The notes beneath the pieces are model-generated. The model was not told the DNA's origin. It searched no databases and worked only from the letters and a program-made list of their open reading frames with translations. A program made the translations under genes and the position numbers. This document shows, piece after piece, positions 11,621 to 23,227 of a stretch of DNA of 64,000 nucleotides. The stretch is from Halichoerus grypus. Taxonomy: Eukaryota; Chordata; Mammalia; Carnivora; Phocidae. The stretch spans positions 49,483,530 to 49,547,529 of the forward strand of contig NC_135721.1 in NCBI RefSeq assembly GCF_964656455.1. The letters are read 5' to 3'. How positions within the stretch are numbered: the stretch's first letter is position 1; each line of letters opens with the position of its first letter.

Positions 11621-13235
11621 CTATACTCAAACTTTTTGGTCTTCAGACTCTACACTATTAAAAGTTATTGAGGGGAGCGCCTGGGTGGCTCAGTCAGTTA
11701 AGCATCAGACTCTTGATTTTGACTCAGGTCATGATCTCAGGGTCATGAGATTGAGCCCTGCATCAGGCTCCACGCCCAGTGTGGATTCTTCCTCTCCTTC
11801 TCCCTCTATCCCTCCCCGCCTCCCACCTTTCTCTAAAAAAAAAAAGTAAAAGTTACTGAGGAATTCAAAGATCTTTTGTTTATGCTATTTATAGCTATCA
11901 ATGTTTATCATATTTGAAATTGAGACTGAGTAATTTTGAAAATATTCATTTTAAAATAACAATAACATACTTATTATCTGTTAACCTGAATAATATATTT
12001 TTCAAGAAAACTAGCTATGTTTTCCAAAACAAAAGAAATTTAATGAGAAGAATGGTATTCTTTTATAGTTTATACAACTTTAATGTCTGGCTTAATAGAA
12101 GAATGTCAGATATTTCAAATCTGCTTCTGGATCAGTCTGTTGTGATAAATTGTTTTGTTTAAAGTATATGAGAAAATCTGGCCTTGCAGATATGTTGGAT
12201 AAAGGAGGCCTTTTCAGATTATTGTTAATATTCTTAGATATTACAGCAATACTTGACACATGAGAGTTTTGTAAAGGTTAGTTGTAATGTAGAATCTGAA
12301 ACTTTATCAATGAATTTTTCATATTCTGTTACCTTAAAGTTCATTGATCTGTTTTGTCCTTTGAATAGATCTTTTACCCATATGTGATTTTGTAGCATCA
12401 TGCATATATCGTTTCACTCAGTTATGCAGATCTCCCCAATGTTGGCACATTTTTAGTATCAAAAAGCACATCCCGCACTCAGTAATATTACCACCAGTCT
12501 CAGTTAAAAAGTCTTTTAAATATTGGGAAGCTATATCATGGTGGCAGATACTAGTTTTCCAAAATTTGAAATTTTGTTTCTAAGCTTGAATTGTGTCATT
12601 GACAACTAATACTGTCAGTTGTTTTCTTTAAAGTGGCAGGCTCATTTCAATTATTTCAAAGAAAATGCCTACCGAAAACCCAAGTCTGAATAACCATAAT
12701 TTGTCTGTCAGCTATTCTTTCAAGTGAAAAGGGCGTTCGATGAAGACAGGGCTAGTTCAGCTTGCAACCCAAACAATTACACAAATGTGTTTCCTTGAGA
12801 CCGTTAACATACTTTGCTATGCAACATAAATGTTTTATGCATACTTCCCAATTTGTCCCACAGAATATCAGAAAAGACATACTGAAGAGTTGAGATTTAA
12901 TAAAATTAATAATTTGTACTGCTTCATTAAGGACGTTCTTAAATGAAACTGGCGTATGTTTTATTGTGAGTGCCTGGCATTGAAGAATACAAGGATTGCT
13001 TAGTACAGTTTGGTATCGTAAGCTTCATTCATGCTAAGGTACCAGTAGTTTTGCCAGTCATTGCCTTTGCATATGTCAACACAAGTGAAATATCATCAGT
13101 GCCAATGTCAACACAGTGAAAGAAACAATATCTTAGCGTTATTATGAAAATTGTTTTGACTTTGTGGACACCTTGAGAGGGGTCTAAAGGACCCTCAGGC
13201 ATCTGCAGATGACATTTTGAGAACTACTCTTTTGG
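11621..13235. mobile_element. hAT-like DNA transposon, about 1.6 kb, old
   Basis: The left part (ctcaaactttttggtcttca) and right end (gacattttgagaactactct) look like hAT/Charlie-group inverted termini of the ttctcaaa type. The left 500 bp is clearly related to 36375-36722, sharing cagtctgttgtgataaattg. The interior has no long frame, so any transposase is decayed. A CanSINE sits at 11674-11847. I cannot name the family or decide its coding strand. Confidence 0.6.
11674..11847 (+). mobile_element. CanSINE, older type, inside hAT-like element
   Basis: Forward copy with the cagactcttgattttgactc and gattgagccctgcatcaggc variants of older CanSINEs. TSD aaaagttattgagg (11660-11673) and aaaagttactgagg (11848-11861). 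It interrupts the hAT-like element, so the transposon is the older of the two. Confidence 0.95.
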
Positions 13236-14229
13236 TTATGAGTCCTTTATAGGATGTATGTATCATGGACATTTTCTCCTAGTTTTTGGCTTGCCTTTTC
13301 ACTCTCTTATTGGTATCTTTTGATGATACATATTACCCTTTGAGAACTATAAATATGTTTTCTACTGTAATTTTCAAAATTAAACTTTTTTTCCTCCCTA
13401 AGAAATTAAAATATTGGTCATGGCAAATTGAGCACATTACCATTTTCCTATTCTACTTCTCTGTGCCACACCTGTGATTTCCAGTCCTTCTGTTTTCTTC
13501 CAAAGCAGGATGGAGTTGTCCATTCTGTAGTGTTGGTATATGTAATCTCTGCTCCTTACAAGTCTGCATTTTTTAATTATATAGCTTCAATATACTTTTG
13601 TTGATGGTTCAAACATTGCAGGTAACTTGAAGCGTTCATGTTTATTGGTAGGTTGGAGAGGAAAAGGGAAAGATTACAAAAGTAAATCTCAAATATTTGT
13701 ATGATGTTAGATTCCTCTAGATCACAGATATTTTTTCAGTAACAGTTATAAGCCTAGAAGAGTTTTTTATTTCAATTATTCAAGATTATCCTAAAACCAT
13801 AAACCTTTATATGTAGTAAATAACAACATAGCCTACCACATAGTAAGCATTTAATAAATATCAGTTATAATATTTATAACATAATGTTAAATCTTATGTG
13901 AGAGATATTATTATTAAAACTTAAAAATCATTCTATAATATATACAAGAGACATTAGTTATTTCGTTATTAAAAGAATAGTGTTGATTTGCTACCTCATA
14001 GGTGGTAAAGGAAATATGAAATGTCAGTTCCCGAGGGGACATTTAATTGTGCTCTTTCTTTAGGGTTTCCCTTTCCTTTAACAGTGGCCCATGGGGATCC
14101 TTCCAGTGTTTTTTGTTTATCTCTTTACCTTACTGGTGGAACCTGGCTCCCAGGTGTAGAGCAGGGTCTGAGTCTAATGAGCATCAGTTTTATAGCATGT
14201 TGAGTTTCAGTAGTAATGCTCAACTCCAG
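13236..14229. other. No gene; small reverse L1 piece
   Basis: 13255-13335 resembles antisense L1 ORF2 (cttgccttttcactctctta, tggtatcttttgatgatac). The rest is unrecognised. Two overlapping forward frames near 14021-14235 (about 60 codons) have no support. Confidence 0.4.
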
Positions 14230-14371
14230 TCCTAGGTCAGCCCTGATGTTAGTTCATGGCCCCAGTCTACTGCAAATAATATGGCTGTGATTAGACCTAG
14301 TCCTAGTTCAGTCCTGATGTTAGTTCATGGCCCCAGTCTACTGCAAATAATATGGCTATGATTAGACCTAA
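14230..14371. repeat. 71-bp tandem duplication (two units)
   Basis: Unit 1 at 14230-14300 and unit 2 at 14301-14371 align without gaps with about four differences. The shared core includes gatgttagttcatggcccca and ctgcaaataatatggct. Unit 2 continues into non-duplicated DNA at atcacacc. Confidence 0.95.
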
Positions 14372-15699
14372 TCACACCTATTTTATGCTATTGAGGCAAG
14401 TTTGCTAGAACTGGCACAATTGTATTACTGATGCTAACTGCAGAAAGTCATGAGGAATGTCCAGTGACCTTTTGTCTGATTCGATGAATTCCTCTAATTA
14501 TGTTATATAGCATTTCATCTGCTTTTCATAAAAAACCACTACCCAAGACTACCAGACTGTAATGTCTTTATGGATAACCTGTCTATGGTTCACCTTGATA
14601 CTGTTTTGCCATGAGTTAACAGTAACCTCTCCCACTGTTTAATTCCTCTACTTTTTTTTAATCGTATGGAAGTCATGTGATTAACTTTTAATGGCTCTGT
14701 ACACTTCACAGTATATGACCTTTGCCTTTAAGGGCCCTCTGGTAAACCTGCCAGGCTGTCTCTGATGTCTCTTTGGAGACTGAGCAGATACTTGGCTTAA
14801 GTGCTTCTAGTCCAAAAACCTGGAAGACACCCTGAGAAGGTGATCTTGTCTAAATACCAGAGTTTAGCTTCTTTTCCCTTTTTCCTTCAGATCTCCTTGC
14901 AGTCCATTTTACCCTGTCTGCTTTAACAGGGTATGTGAATACTGGGGAACCTGGCACAATTTTCTGGGGAGCTCATTTTGTCTATTTATTATTTTTCCAA
15001 AGGATAGAGTGAGTTTGTTATTGACTCTTACCATTAATTTGGAACCTTTTATTTAGAGTAAAATGTGGATACCCAATGGCCCTCCATTTCTTCTTCTAGA
15101 AATGGGAAAGCCAAATGCTGGAAAAAGTGGTTGCATAGAACATGGATTAGACCTGTTTTGAATGGATCTAACAAGTAGAAGTTAGAGAGAGGAAAATTAA
15201 ATAAAGCATGAACTACTTAATTCATGGTCAACATTAGACTAGAGAACAGATGCTTTTAATGGAATGTTGTAAAGGTGATACATGCATAGCACAAAGTGTT
15301 AGACTAGGACTCTGAGTCTTCCAACCCTGAGATTCCCGTGCTTCTTCCTCTGTGTGCTAGAATCACATATGAGGAATAACTTGGTGAATAATTTGACATG
15401 GTGTGTGTATAATGTTTAGAGGTCATGCAGCAGAGTAACTATAAAAACATATTAAAAATTATACCAATAGTGAAGATAATTTTAAATCAAGGCCTGGATT
15501 TGGAGTGATTTTGACCTTATATTTCTTGTATTGCTCTTATTTAGTTATTAAATACTTATGTTTGATCCAACGTAGTTGTAGAACTTATGGGAGGAATCTA
15601 TTCTAAAAGTTTGTTATAACTCTGTCTTCCAATAACTGGGGGAAAAAAAATAATGCTATAAGATAAACAGGAAAGTGGAATTAGGAACATAAACAGCAA
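14372..15699. other. Unique-looking sequence, no gene
   Basis: No recognisable interspersed repeat or coding exon. Less low-complexity than its surroundings. Confidence 0.4.
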
Positions 15700-17052
15700 A
15701 GGTAAAGGATTTATTTTATTTTTTAAAATTTTAATTCCATTACAGTATTATATTAGTTTCAGATGTATAATATAGTGATTCAACAATTCTATGCCTCACT
15801 CAGTGCTCATCATGGTAAGTGCACTCTTTAATCCCCATCACCTATTTCACCCATCCCCCCCCACCCCCCACCTACCTCTCCTCTGGTAACCATCAGTTTG
15901 TTCTCTGTAGTTAAGAGTCTGGTTTTTGGTTTGTCTCCTTTTTTCTTTGTTTGTTTATTTCTTAATTCCACATATGAGTGAAATCATACGGTATTTGTCT
16001 TTCTCTGACTTATTTCATTAAGCATTACATTCTCTAGCTCCATCCATGTTGTTGCAAATGGCAAGATTTTATTCTTTTTTATGGCTGAGTAATATTACAT
16101 TGTGTATATATACCACATATTCTTTATCCATTCATCTATCGATGGACACTTGGGCTGCTTCCATAATTTGGCTGTTGTAAATAATGCTTCAATATACATA
16201 GGGTGCATATTATCTCTTTGAATTAGTCTTTTTGTATTCTTTGGATAAACACCCAATAGTGCAATTATGGGATCATATGGTAATTCTGTTTTTAATTTTT
16301 TGAGGAACCTCCATTCTCTTTTCCACCAGTTTGCATTCCTACCAACAGTGCATTCTCTACATCCTTACCAACACTTGTTGTTTCTTGTGTTTTTGATTCT
16401 AGCCGTTCTGACAGGTGTGAGGTAATACCTCATTGTGGTTTTGATTTGCATTTTCCTGATGATGAGTGATGTTGAGCACCTTTTCCTGTGTCTGTTAGCC
16501 ATCTGCATGACTTCTTTGGAGAAATGTCAGTTTGTGTCTTCTGCCCATTTTTTAATTGGGTCATTTGTTTTTTGGGTGTTGAGTTGTGTCAGTTCTTTAT
16601 ATATTTTGGAAACTACCCTTTATCAAATATGTCATTTGCAAATATCTTCCCCCATTCAGTGGTTGCCTTTTAGTTTTGTTGTTTGTTCCTTTGCTGTGCA
16701 GAAGGTTTTTATTTTGATATAGTCTCAATAGTTTATTTTTGCTGTTGTTTCCCTTGCCGCAGGAAACATATCTAGGAAAATGTTGCTATGGCCGATGTCA
16801 GAGACATTATGTGCTCTCTTCTAGGATTTTTATGATTTCAGGTCTCATATTTAGGTTTTTAATCCATTTTGAGTTTATTTTTGTGTATGGTCTGAGGAAG
16901 TGTTCCAGTTTCATTCTTTTGCATGTAGGTGTTCAGTTTTCCCAACATAATTTGTTGAAGAGACTGTCTTTTTCCTATTGCATATTCTTTCCTGCTATGT
17001 CAAAGATTAATTGACCATATAATCATGGGTTTATTTCTGGGCTCTCTGTTCT

Positions 17053-17261
17053 TTTTTTTTTTTAATTATTTTTAAAGATTTTATTTATTTATTTGACAGA
17101 GAGAGACAAAGCGAGAGAGGGAACACGAGCAGGGGGAGTGGGAGAGGGAGAAGCAGGCTTCCCGCCAAGCAGGGAGCCCGATGCGGGGCTCTATCCCAAG
17201 ACCCTGGGATCATGACCCGAGCCGAAAGCAGACGCTTAAGGACTGAGCCACCCAGGCGCCC
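17053..17261 (-). mobile_element. CanSINE, young, in L1, perfect 16-bp TSD
   Basis: Complete reverse-strand copy of the gagagagggaacacgagcag type. The TSD ctgggctctctgttct is identical at 17037-17052 and 17262-17277, placing the insertion inside L1 ORF2. The perfect TSD and intact body indicate a recent insertion. Confidence 0.97.
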
Positions 17262-17534
17262 CTGGGCTCTCTGTTCTGTTCCATTGATCTGTATGTCTGT
17301 TTTTGTGCCATTACCATACTGTTTTGATTTCTGCACCTTTGTGTAGTATATCTTGGAATCAGGGATTGTGATACCTCCAGTTTTGTTCTTTTTTAGGATT
17401 GCTTTGGGTACTCGGGGTCTTTTGTGGTTCCATACAACTTTTAGGATTATTTGTTCTAGTTCTGTGAAAAATGCTGTTGGTATTTTGAGAGGGATTATAT
17501 TAAATCTATAGATTCCTTTGGGTAGTATGGACAT
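17085..17534 (-). pseudogene. L1 ORF2 remnant fused to antisense SINE frame
   Basis: A 149-codon open frame. Residues ~1-85 are an L1 ORF2 segment ([39 protein letters not shown]). The remainder is the translation of the inserted CanSINE ([20 protein letters not shown] ... [10 protein letters not shown]). The join is simply the SINE insertion point with its TSD. No evidence of expression or function. Confidence 0.85.
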
Positions 17535-17664
17535 TTAGCAATAATTGTTTTTCCAATCCATGAACATGGGATATCTTTCCATTTGTTTGCATTGTCTTCA
17601 GTTTCTTTCATCAGTGTTAAAGTTTTCAGAGTACAGGTCTTTCACCTTGCATAGGTAAAGAATT

Positions 17665-18840
17665 AGAACGTAATTTATAGTTGACTGCTCTGTTGTAAGA
17701 CTTCCAAAGTCTACATAATATGAGCTGAGAATTATTTTCCTTATAGGCTTGAATACAAGTGAAACAATAGACTGGCAATTGTATACTTTTCTTTTATTTC
17801 CCTGTCTGGCACTCTGGAGTCTCATACAACTCTTTTTAATTTGTGAAGATACAAAGAATGCTGATGATACCCCATCTCTCCTCAGAGCCCTTAGCCATCT
17901 TCCCAGATGCAATTGTGACAATTACAATGTCCTGTCCATAACTGGGCAGAGCTGCTATTGTAGTGGCTTGATCCGTGGTGAAGCTCCTGTTCAGATGTTC
18001 GAAGACAGCACTGCACTCAGTCTTTATAAAGAACTCTGATTTGAGCTGTTTAGGTTTGAATATAATATTGATTTAAGTAGATGCTCTAAACCAACATATA
18101 GTCATTTTTGCTAATTTTCATATTTTACTTTAATGTTATGTATAGCCACTATTTTAGTTGTCTAGGTGGTATGTTTGGTTTAATATTTATTTAATTTATT
18201 CTGTGTTCCCACAATAAAATCCTTTTGTTAAGTGAGAGACTATGATAATATATATCTAAACTTTCCTCCGACAGGTTATTGTTTCAAGTACACATCAAGT
18301 GAGAATACATGAAAAAATGTATTGAAAATACATTATTTTCCTCTATCTATGCAAGCTGTTACCTGTTTCATCATAAGTTGATTTTGTGAACAACTGTCTA
18401 ATCACATAAATTGAGCATCAGTTTCTTAAATTAATAGAGGATGGAGTGTATTCTTCTGTACCTAGAGTTAGATAAACATAACCATGTTTTTCAAAAACAA
18501 ATAATTATATAACAGTTTGGTATACTATATAATCTGGTAGAAGAGAAAAGAAAAGACAACTTTAGCTTTGTGCTAAGCATAGAGAATGTGGCAAATCAGT
18601 AACAGTCTTTGCTAATGGAGCAACCTGTGTCTCTTTATATTATTATAATATCTACTCTGATGCCTAATATACTTCATTCTACACAGATTAGGGAAATGAA
18701 TTTCAGAGGCCTTTAGTGACTTAGCTTATTACAATTACTCAATGGAAAACAAAATTATTAAATAAAATAAAACCCAGATTCCCTGATTTCTAGTCCAACA
18801 CTCTTTTTAGATACCATAGTGCTTTCAAGATTCTTTTTCA
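17665..18840. other. No recognised repeat; unassigned forward frame 17749-18039
   Basis: The forward frame of 96 codons has a hydrophobic stretch near its start (TFLLFPCLALWSLIQLFLIC) and a cysteine-bearing second half (PRCNCDNYNVLS, GQSCYCSGLIRGEAP). I do not recognise the protein, and no clear splice-site pair bounds it. It could be a chance frame, a piece of an old repeat or a pseudogene exon. The rest of the stretch is AT-rich and unremarkable. Confidence 0.3.
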
Positions 18841-18847
18841 CTGTAAT

Positions 18848-18932
18848 ATGTGTGTATGTGTTTGTGTGTGTACATATATACATACATTTAATATATATGT
18901 AGTAGTGTATATATGTATATATACATATACAT
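18848..18932. repeat. (TG)n/(TA)n microsatellite
   Basis: Alternating purine-pyrimidine tract, tgtgtgtatgtgtttgtgtg then imperfect atatatgtat units. Low complexity, and the source of spurious short frames on the reverse strand. Confidence 0.9.
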
Positions 18933-19920
18933 GATAGATTGATTGAATGATTGACAGATAGATGGTCTAGGTGAAAGGAAAGTACAGTGTAGTATATGGT
19001 AATCCCGCCAGTAAACACTCACTGTGATCTTGGAGTGGTAGCTTCAAAACCTTTTACTTCCATTTCCTCATATAAAAATAGACGTTATATTCAGCAGTCA
19101 TTCAAATGAGTTCATCAAACCACTACTACATGAAAAGCACTAGACAGTTACTTTAATGATGACAGGTCAATATGATCAGTGCCCTAAGAGTGATATAAAT
19201 AAAGCACAGTGGACATCCAGGCAGGAGTTCTGAGGGAGAGGAAGTTTAGGAATGATTTTATGAAGAAAATGAGAAAATCCTTTTCCAGAATTTTTAAGGA
19301 AGATCTTTTAAGACAGAAGTAACCCTATTAAAAAAAAAAAAAAAGCAATAAAGCCTGAGAGCTTGGGAGGGTGGGTGGGAAATAATGAGTAGTGTGATAT
19401 TTGCTGAGCGTAAGATATATAAAGAAAAAATAGCAGGGAAAAGTAAATCAGAAAAGGCAGTACTTGTGGCCAGATGGTGGGAGATCCCAACTAGCAACTT
19501 AAGGAAAATGGAGAATCACTGATGGATTTTGAACAAGGAAGTATTAAAATCATACCTTTGTTTCTGGAAAATTAATTTGATTGCAGGAAATTGGATTGTG
19601 GATAGAACAAATTATAGATAGGAAAACTAATTAGTAGTTGCAGAAATTTCTCCTAGTACATCTAGTTCAGATTAAAGAATGTTTGAATTGACAGAATAGA
19701 GATGAAGGGGGAATTAGTAAGACAGATATTATGGAGGTAGGAATGAATATAAATGGATAATGAGTGGATGTTTAGAGCAAGGGGTGCTATAGATAACTGA
19801 AAGCTTTGAGCCAGGAGTTGAGAGGGTGATAGTATCAGGAAGGTAGATCACCTATTAAGAAGAGCAGTTTTAGGAAGAGGTGATGAATTTAGATTTGGAC
19901 ATGACTTTGAGGTCATTTAT
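18933..19920. other. No gene; possibly a very old LINE piece
   Basis: 19540-19915 has the flavour of an ancient mammalian LINE 3' region (ggattttgaacaaggaagta, gtagatcacctattaagaag, tagatttggacatgactttg), but I cannot assign it. An A-run lies at 19330-19344. No coding signal. Confidence 0.35.
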
Positions 19921-19982
19921 TTATTTTTATTTTATTTTATTTTGTTATGTTATGTTGTGTTAGTCACCATACAGTACATCTT
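19921..19982 (-). mobile_element. Very short L1 3'-end insertion
   Basis: ttttattttattttgttatg then tgttagtcaccatacagtac is the antisense of the last ~60 bp of the carnivore L1 3' end seen at 34620-34660. Extremely 5'-truncated. No clean TSD seen. Confidence 0.65.
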
Positions 19983-20512
19983 ATTCTTCAAATTACACAT
20001 GTGCCATTGTGTAAAATATTTGGAATAAATGGACCTAAATGGTTCCTTTTATTTATATGATTCTGTGTCTTTCAACTTTGTCCTTTTATATAAAGAAAGT
20101 TTAATAGAGGAGTTATTATCCTTATTTAATGAAGGCATATTTCTGATAAAGAAATTTATTAAATGTGTTAACTCGGTGGGATGCATATAACTTCTATATT
20201 GTATATATTGTTGATGGTCAGTTATATAGCAGGAAATACTTAACTTTGTCATTATGATTCTGGGGATTTTTTTTCACTACAAGAGGCAGAATAGGATCCC
20301 AGATCAGAATAACACTCGAGATTTCATTTTTATTTTAGACAAAGAAATGTCTTAAATACAGCCAGATGTGAAAATGTAAAGGGTTAAGTTAAATGTTTTA
20401 ATTTATGGATTTTATAATGAGTTTTATATTTGTATATCTGCAAAATTAAGCCTTTTGAGGCTGTTCCTCCCAAAATAGATCTTATTTATTTAACAAAAAC
20501 TATACACCAATA
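19983..20512. other. No gene or repeat recognised
   Basis: AT-rich sequence without recognisable repeat blocks. Confidence 0.4.
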
Positions 20513-20700
20513 GTATATACAAACTGTTCTAAGTTACTTTACAAATATTGTTTAAGAATCCTGTGATATTGGTAGTATTTTACTCTTTTAACAGATGAGG
20601 AAACTCAGGCACAGAGAACTTAATTAAGTTGCCTAGGGTCTCACAGCTCATAAGAAGCAGAGGTGGAATTTTGTTGCTTCTAGTTCCTTAGTAAAAACAT
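20513..20700 (-). mobile_element. MIR SINE
   Basis: Good reverse MIR match: actcttttaacagatgagga, aaactcaggcacagagaact, ttaagttgcctagggtctca, cagctcataagaagcagagg. One of the better-preserved MIRs here. Confidence 0.9.
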
Positions 20701-21335
20701 CAGTCTTGTACAGAATCAGCATAGTGGTTTTTTTTTTTTTTTGACAACTGATGTTTTTCTGGATAACATGGTGGAAGGTCAATAAAATTAGGCTTTAGGA
20801 AAAGTTTCAAAAGGAAATTCTAGTCCATTGCCTCAGCATTTGTATATCTTGCTTTAAATATCCATGTAGCAAGACTCTAAACTGGGTTCTGAAGTGTTCA
20901 TGAAAAGAGAATTCATTAAATGTGAGTTGAAGATGATTCCTGAAAGGGTTAGGGAGAAGTGTATACACTGGTCTGTACGAGTGCTTGTTTATAAAGATTG
21001 AGAACTATAGGCCCAAGTTTCAGATTGACCGTATTTTCTCTTTGGTGTATTCCTGATCAAGTTTTAATGTATCTTCATAGTCTAATGCCTTAGATAAATT
21101 GGTAGTAATGCAGTTCTAATTCTAGGACATTTCCTTCTCATTGTTTAATTTATTTTATTATTAGGTATGTAACTTTAGAATAACTTGAGCTCCTAGAATT
21201 TGAGGTTCACTGCTTTCAATTTAGTTTGACCAGTATTTATTGAGCACCTACTATGTGCTCAGTGATGCACTGTGCTGCTTGGTAAGGTTATAAGGATGAA
21301 ATCTCCTCTCTGAGGAAGAATATAGTATAATGATT
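20701..21335. other. No gene; MIR-like scrap near 21225-21300
   Basis: A T15-like run near 20730. At 21230-21260, tatttattgagcacctacta and tgtgctcagtgatgcac resemble a reverse MIR or L2 end. Otherwise unrecognised. Confidence 0.45.
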
Positions 21336-21352
21336 TGGAGTGTTGCTAATTT

Positions 21353-21547
21353 TTTTAAAAAAGGTTTTACTTACTTATTTGAGACAGAGAGAGAGAGTGT
21401 GAGCGGGGGGAGGGGCAGAGGGAGAGGGAGAAGCAGACTCTCCGCTGAGCACAGAGCCAGCCAGACATGGGGCTGGATCCCAGGACCCTGAAGTCATGAT
21501 CTTAGCCAAAGTCAGATGCCTAACCACCTGAGCCACCCGGGCGCCCC
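21353..21547 (-). mobile_element. CanSINE, left arm of an inverted pair
   Basis: Complete reverse-strand copy. TSD tggagtgttgctaattt (21336-21352) and tggagtgttgctgattt (21548-21564), one mismatch in 17. It faces the forward copy at 21655-21876. Confidence 0.96.
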
Positions 21548-21654
21548 TGGAGTGTTGCTGATTTAACTGCATGGGATGCATTTCGAATCCAGCTGTTCTG
21601 AACAAGATGCTTTTTTTTTTTTTTTTTTTTATGTTTAAGAATAATTCATCACTG

Positions 21655-21876
21655 GGGCTCCTGCGTGGCTCAGTTGGTTAAGTGGCTGCCTTTGGCTTGG
21701 GTCATGATCCCAGGGTCCTGGGATTGAGCCCCGTATCGGGCTCCTTGCTCCATGGGGAGTCTGCTTCTCCCTCTCCCTCTGCCTGCTGCTCCCTGTGCTT
21801 GTGCTCTCTCTCTCTCTGTGTCAAATAAATAAATAAAAAATCTTAAAAAAAAAATCCCCATCTATCTATAAAAAAA
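21655..21876 (+). mobile_element. CanSINE, right arm of an inverted pair
   Basis: Forward copy with long A-rich tail. TSD aagaataattcatcactg (21637-21654) and aagaataattcatcgctg (21877-21894), one mismatch in 18. Head gggctcctgcgtggctcagt, body gggattgagccccgtatcgg. A separate T20 run lies just upstream (21611-21630). Confidence 0.96.
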
Positions 21877-21894
21877 AAGAATAATTCATCGCTG

Positions 21895-22917
21895 AAATAA
21901 GCTGTGGTCAGTAGATAGCTATTTACCCCAGATTTAATTCTTCACCCTCACTAAAGATCTAGGTAACAGCATAAACTGATCCTTCTGTTCTTACAGCTGC
22001 ATCAAAAAAGTGCAGATCCTTAATTCAGGGTCTAGTATTAGTAGAGGTAATGTGCAGCAAAATCTAAATAAATAAGCTTCTCATCAAGATAACGGTTTAC
22101 AGTTCATTATGAAGTCGTTGGTGAATCTTATTTGAAGCTACTATACCAATTCTGGAAAAGTATGTGTAGAGTGAGAATTTCTATACTAGGTAAGAGTCCT
22201 ATGGTAACTTAAAAATGATTCTGTGGTCTTTTCAATGCTCTAGGAAATTAAACCAGGTAGGCTGAACTGTCTGATCTTTTGGTTTCTAGTATGATTTATG
22301 ATAATAATAGCACACAGCATTTGAGAAGATAGATTTTAGTATCCCCAATTTGGAGTGGAGGAACTTAGGATCCTTATGGTTAAGCACCTTGTCTGTGTTC
22401 CCATAGTCATAAATTTGATGGCCCCCAAATCTATGTCAAATCTCCAGCTCCAAAATTTGTTCTCTTTAGTGTACAATGTGTTGACAGTTCTCACTAGCAG
22501 GATTGGCAGCTCAGTTTCTTTGAATAGTTTAACCAAAACAGAGAACTTCAGGATTTTTTCTGCCTTTTTATTTCCCTTTAATCAAGGTTATCCATTTCTT
22601 TCAATGGAACTTGGTTGTGAAATGATACCTTAAGTGAGTTATAAAGTTAAATTTTCCCTCTGGTATGACTTTTCAAGATACTAGAGTTTTTATAGGTTCT
22701 GCTTTCTTCTACGTCTTTTTTTGCTCAGACTTTAGCATAAAGAGTCTTCAAGACTTATAGGGAGAACCATCTGTTCCATGCATATGCTTGGAAGCAAAGA
22801 CCAACTTTATAGATGAGCAGAAGATGCTGGCTGTTTCAACAGTTTGGTTTTGCTTTCTTATAAAACTCTGCAGGTAATAAGATGAAGAAATGTAACCTTC
22901 TCAGTTACGTGTCTTTA
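21895..22917. other. No gene; MIR-like piece and unassigned 92-codon frame
   Basis: 22355-22450 loosely follows reverse MIR (gaggaacttaggatccttat, ggttaagcaccttgtctgtg). The forward frame 22355-22633 starts in this piece and has no recognisable domain, so I treat it as chance. Confidence 0.4.
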
Positions 22918-22964
22918 GTTGTATGTGTATGTGTGTGTATGTCTGTGTGCATGTGTGTGTGTGG
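22918..22964. repeat. Imperfect (TG)n microsatellite
   Basis: gtgtatgtgtgtgtatgtct and following tg units. Confidence 0.9.
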
Positions 22965-23227
22965 TTTTTAAAGCAATTATAACACACTTGTAAATAAATT
23001 TTGTCCTTTGATATAGTCTTCTTGGAAAGCATACAGTTTTCCCCAAAGCAATATATTAGAGCCATTTCATGGATCTTGTTGTTTCATAATTATTATTTAT
23101 TATCCCAAAGAGTGTCATTCAGTTTAATTATTTCTTCATCCAAGAAATTCTTTTAAATGCCTAAAGAATGCAAGAAACCATACTTAAGCAATCTATCCTT
23201 TTATTCCTCAGTCTTGGCTTTAAAGCA

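Larger units (their letters stand above)
15712..17652 (-). mobile_element. 5'-truncated L1 with TSD
   Basis: Reverse-strand L1: 3' UTR at the left (tcactcagtgctcatcatgg), then ORF2 C-terminal to mid part (gtatatataccacatattct, accaacagtgcattctctac, ccattgatctgtatgtctgt, ttcagagtacaggtctttca). TSD aggtaaaggatt (15700-15711) and aggtaaagaatt (17653-17664). The element is therefore a single 5'-truncated insertion of about 1.7 kb, later split by the SINE at 17053-17261. ORF2 is broken by many stops. Confidence 0.9.

Noticed and set aside
16435..17014. Forward frames of 91-95 codons resembling membrane proteins
   Set aside because: They are the antisense of L1 ORF2; the hydrophobicity comes from T-rich antisense codons.
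21611..21630. T20 run as a Pol III terminator of a small RNA gene
   Set aside because: No A/B-box-bearing gene ends there on the forward strand; more likely an independent homopolymer or remnant tail.
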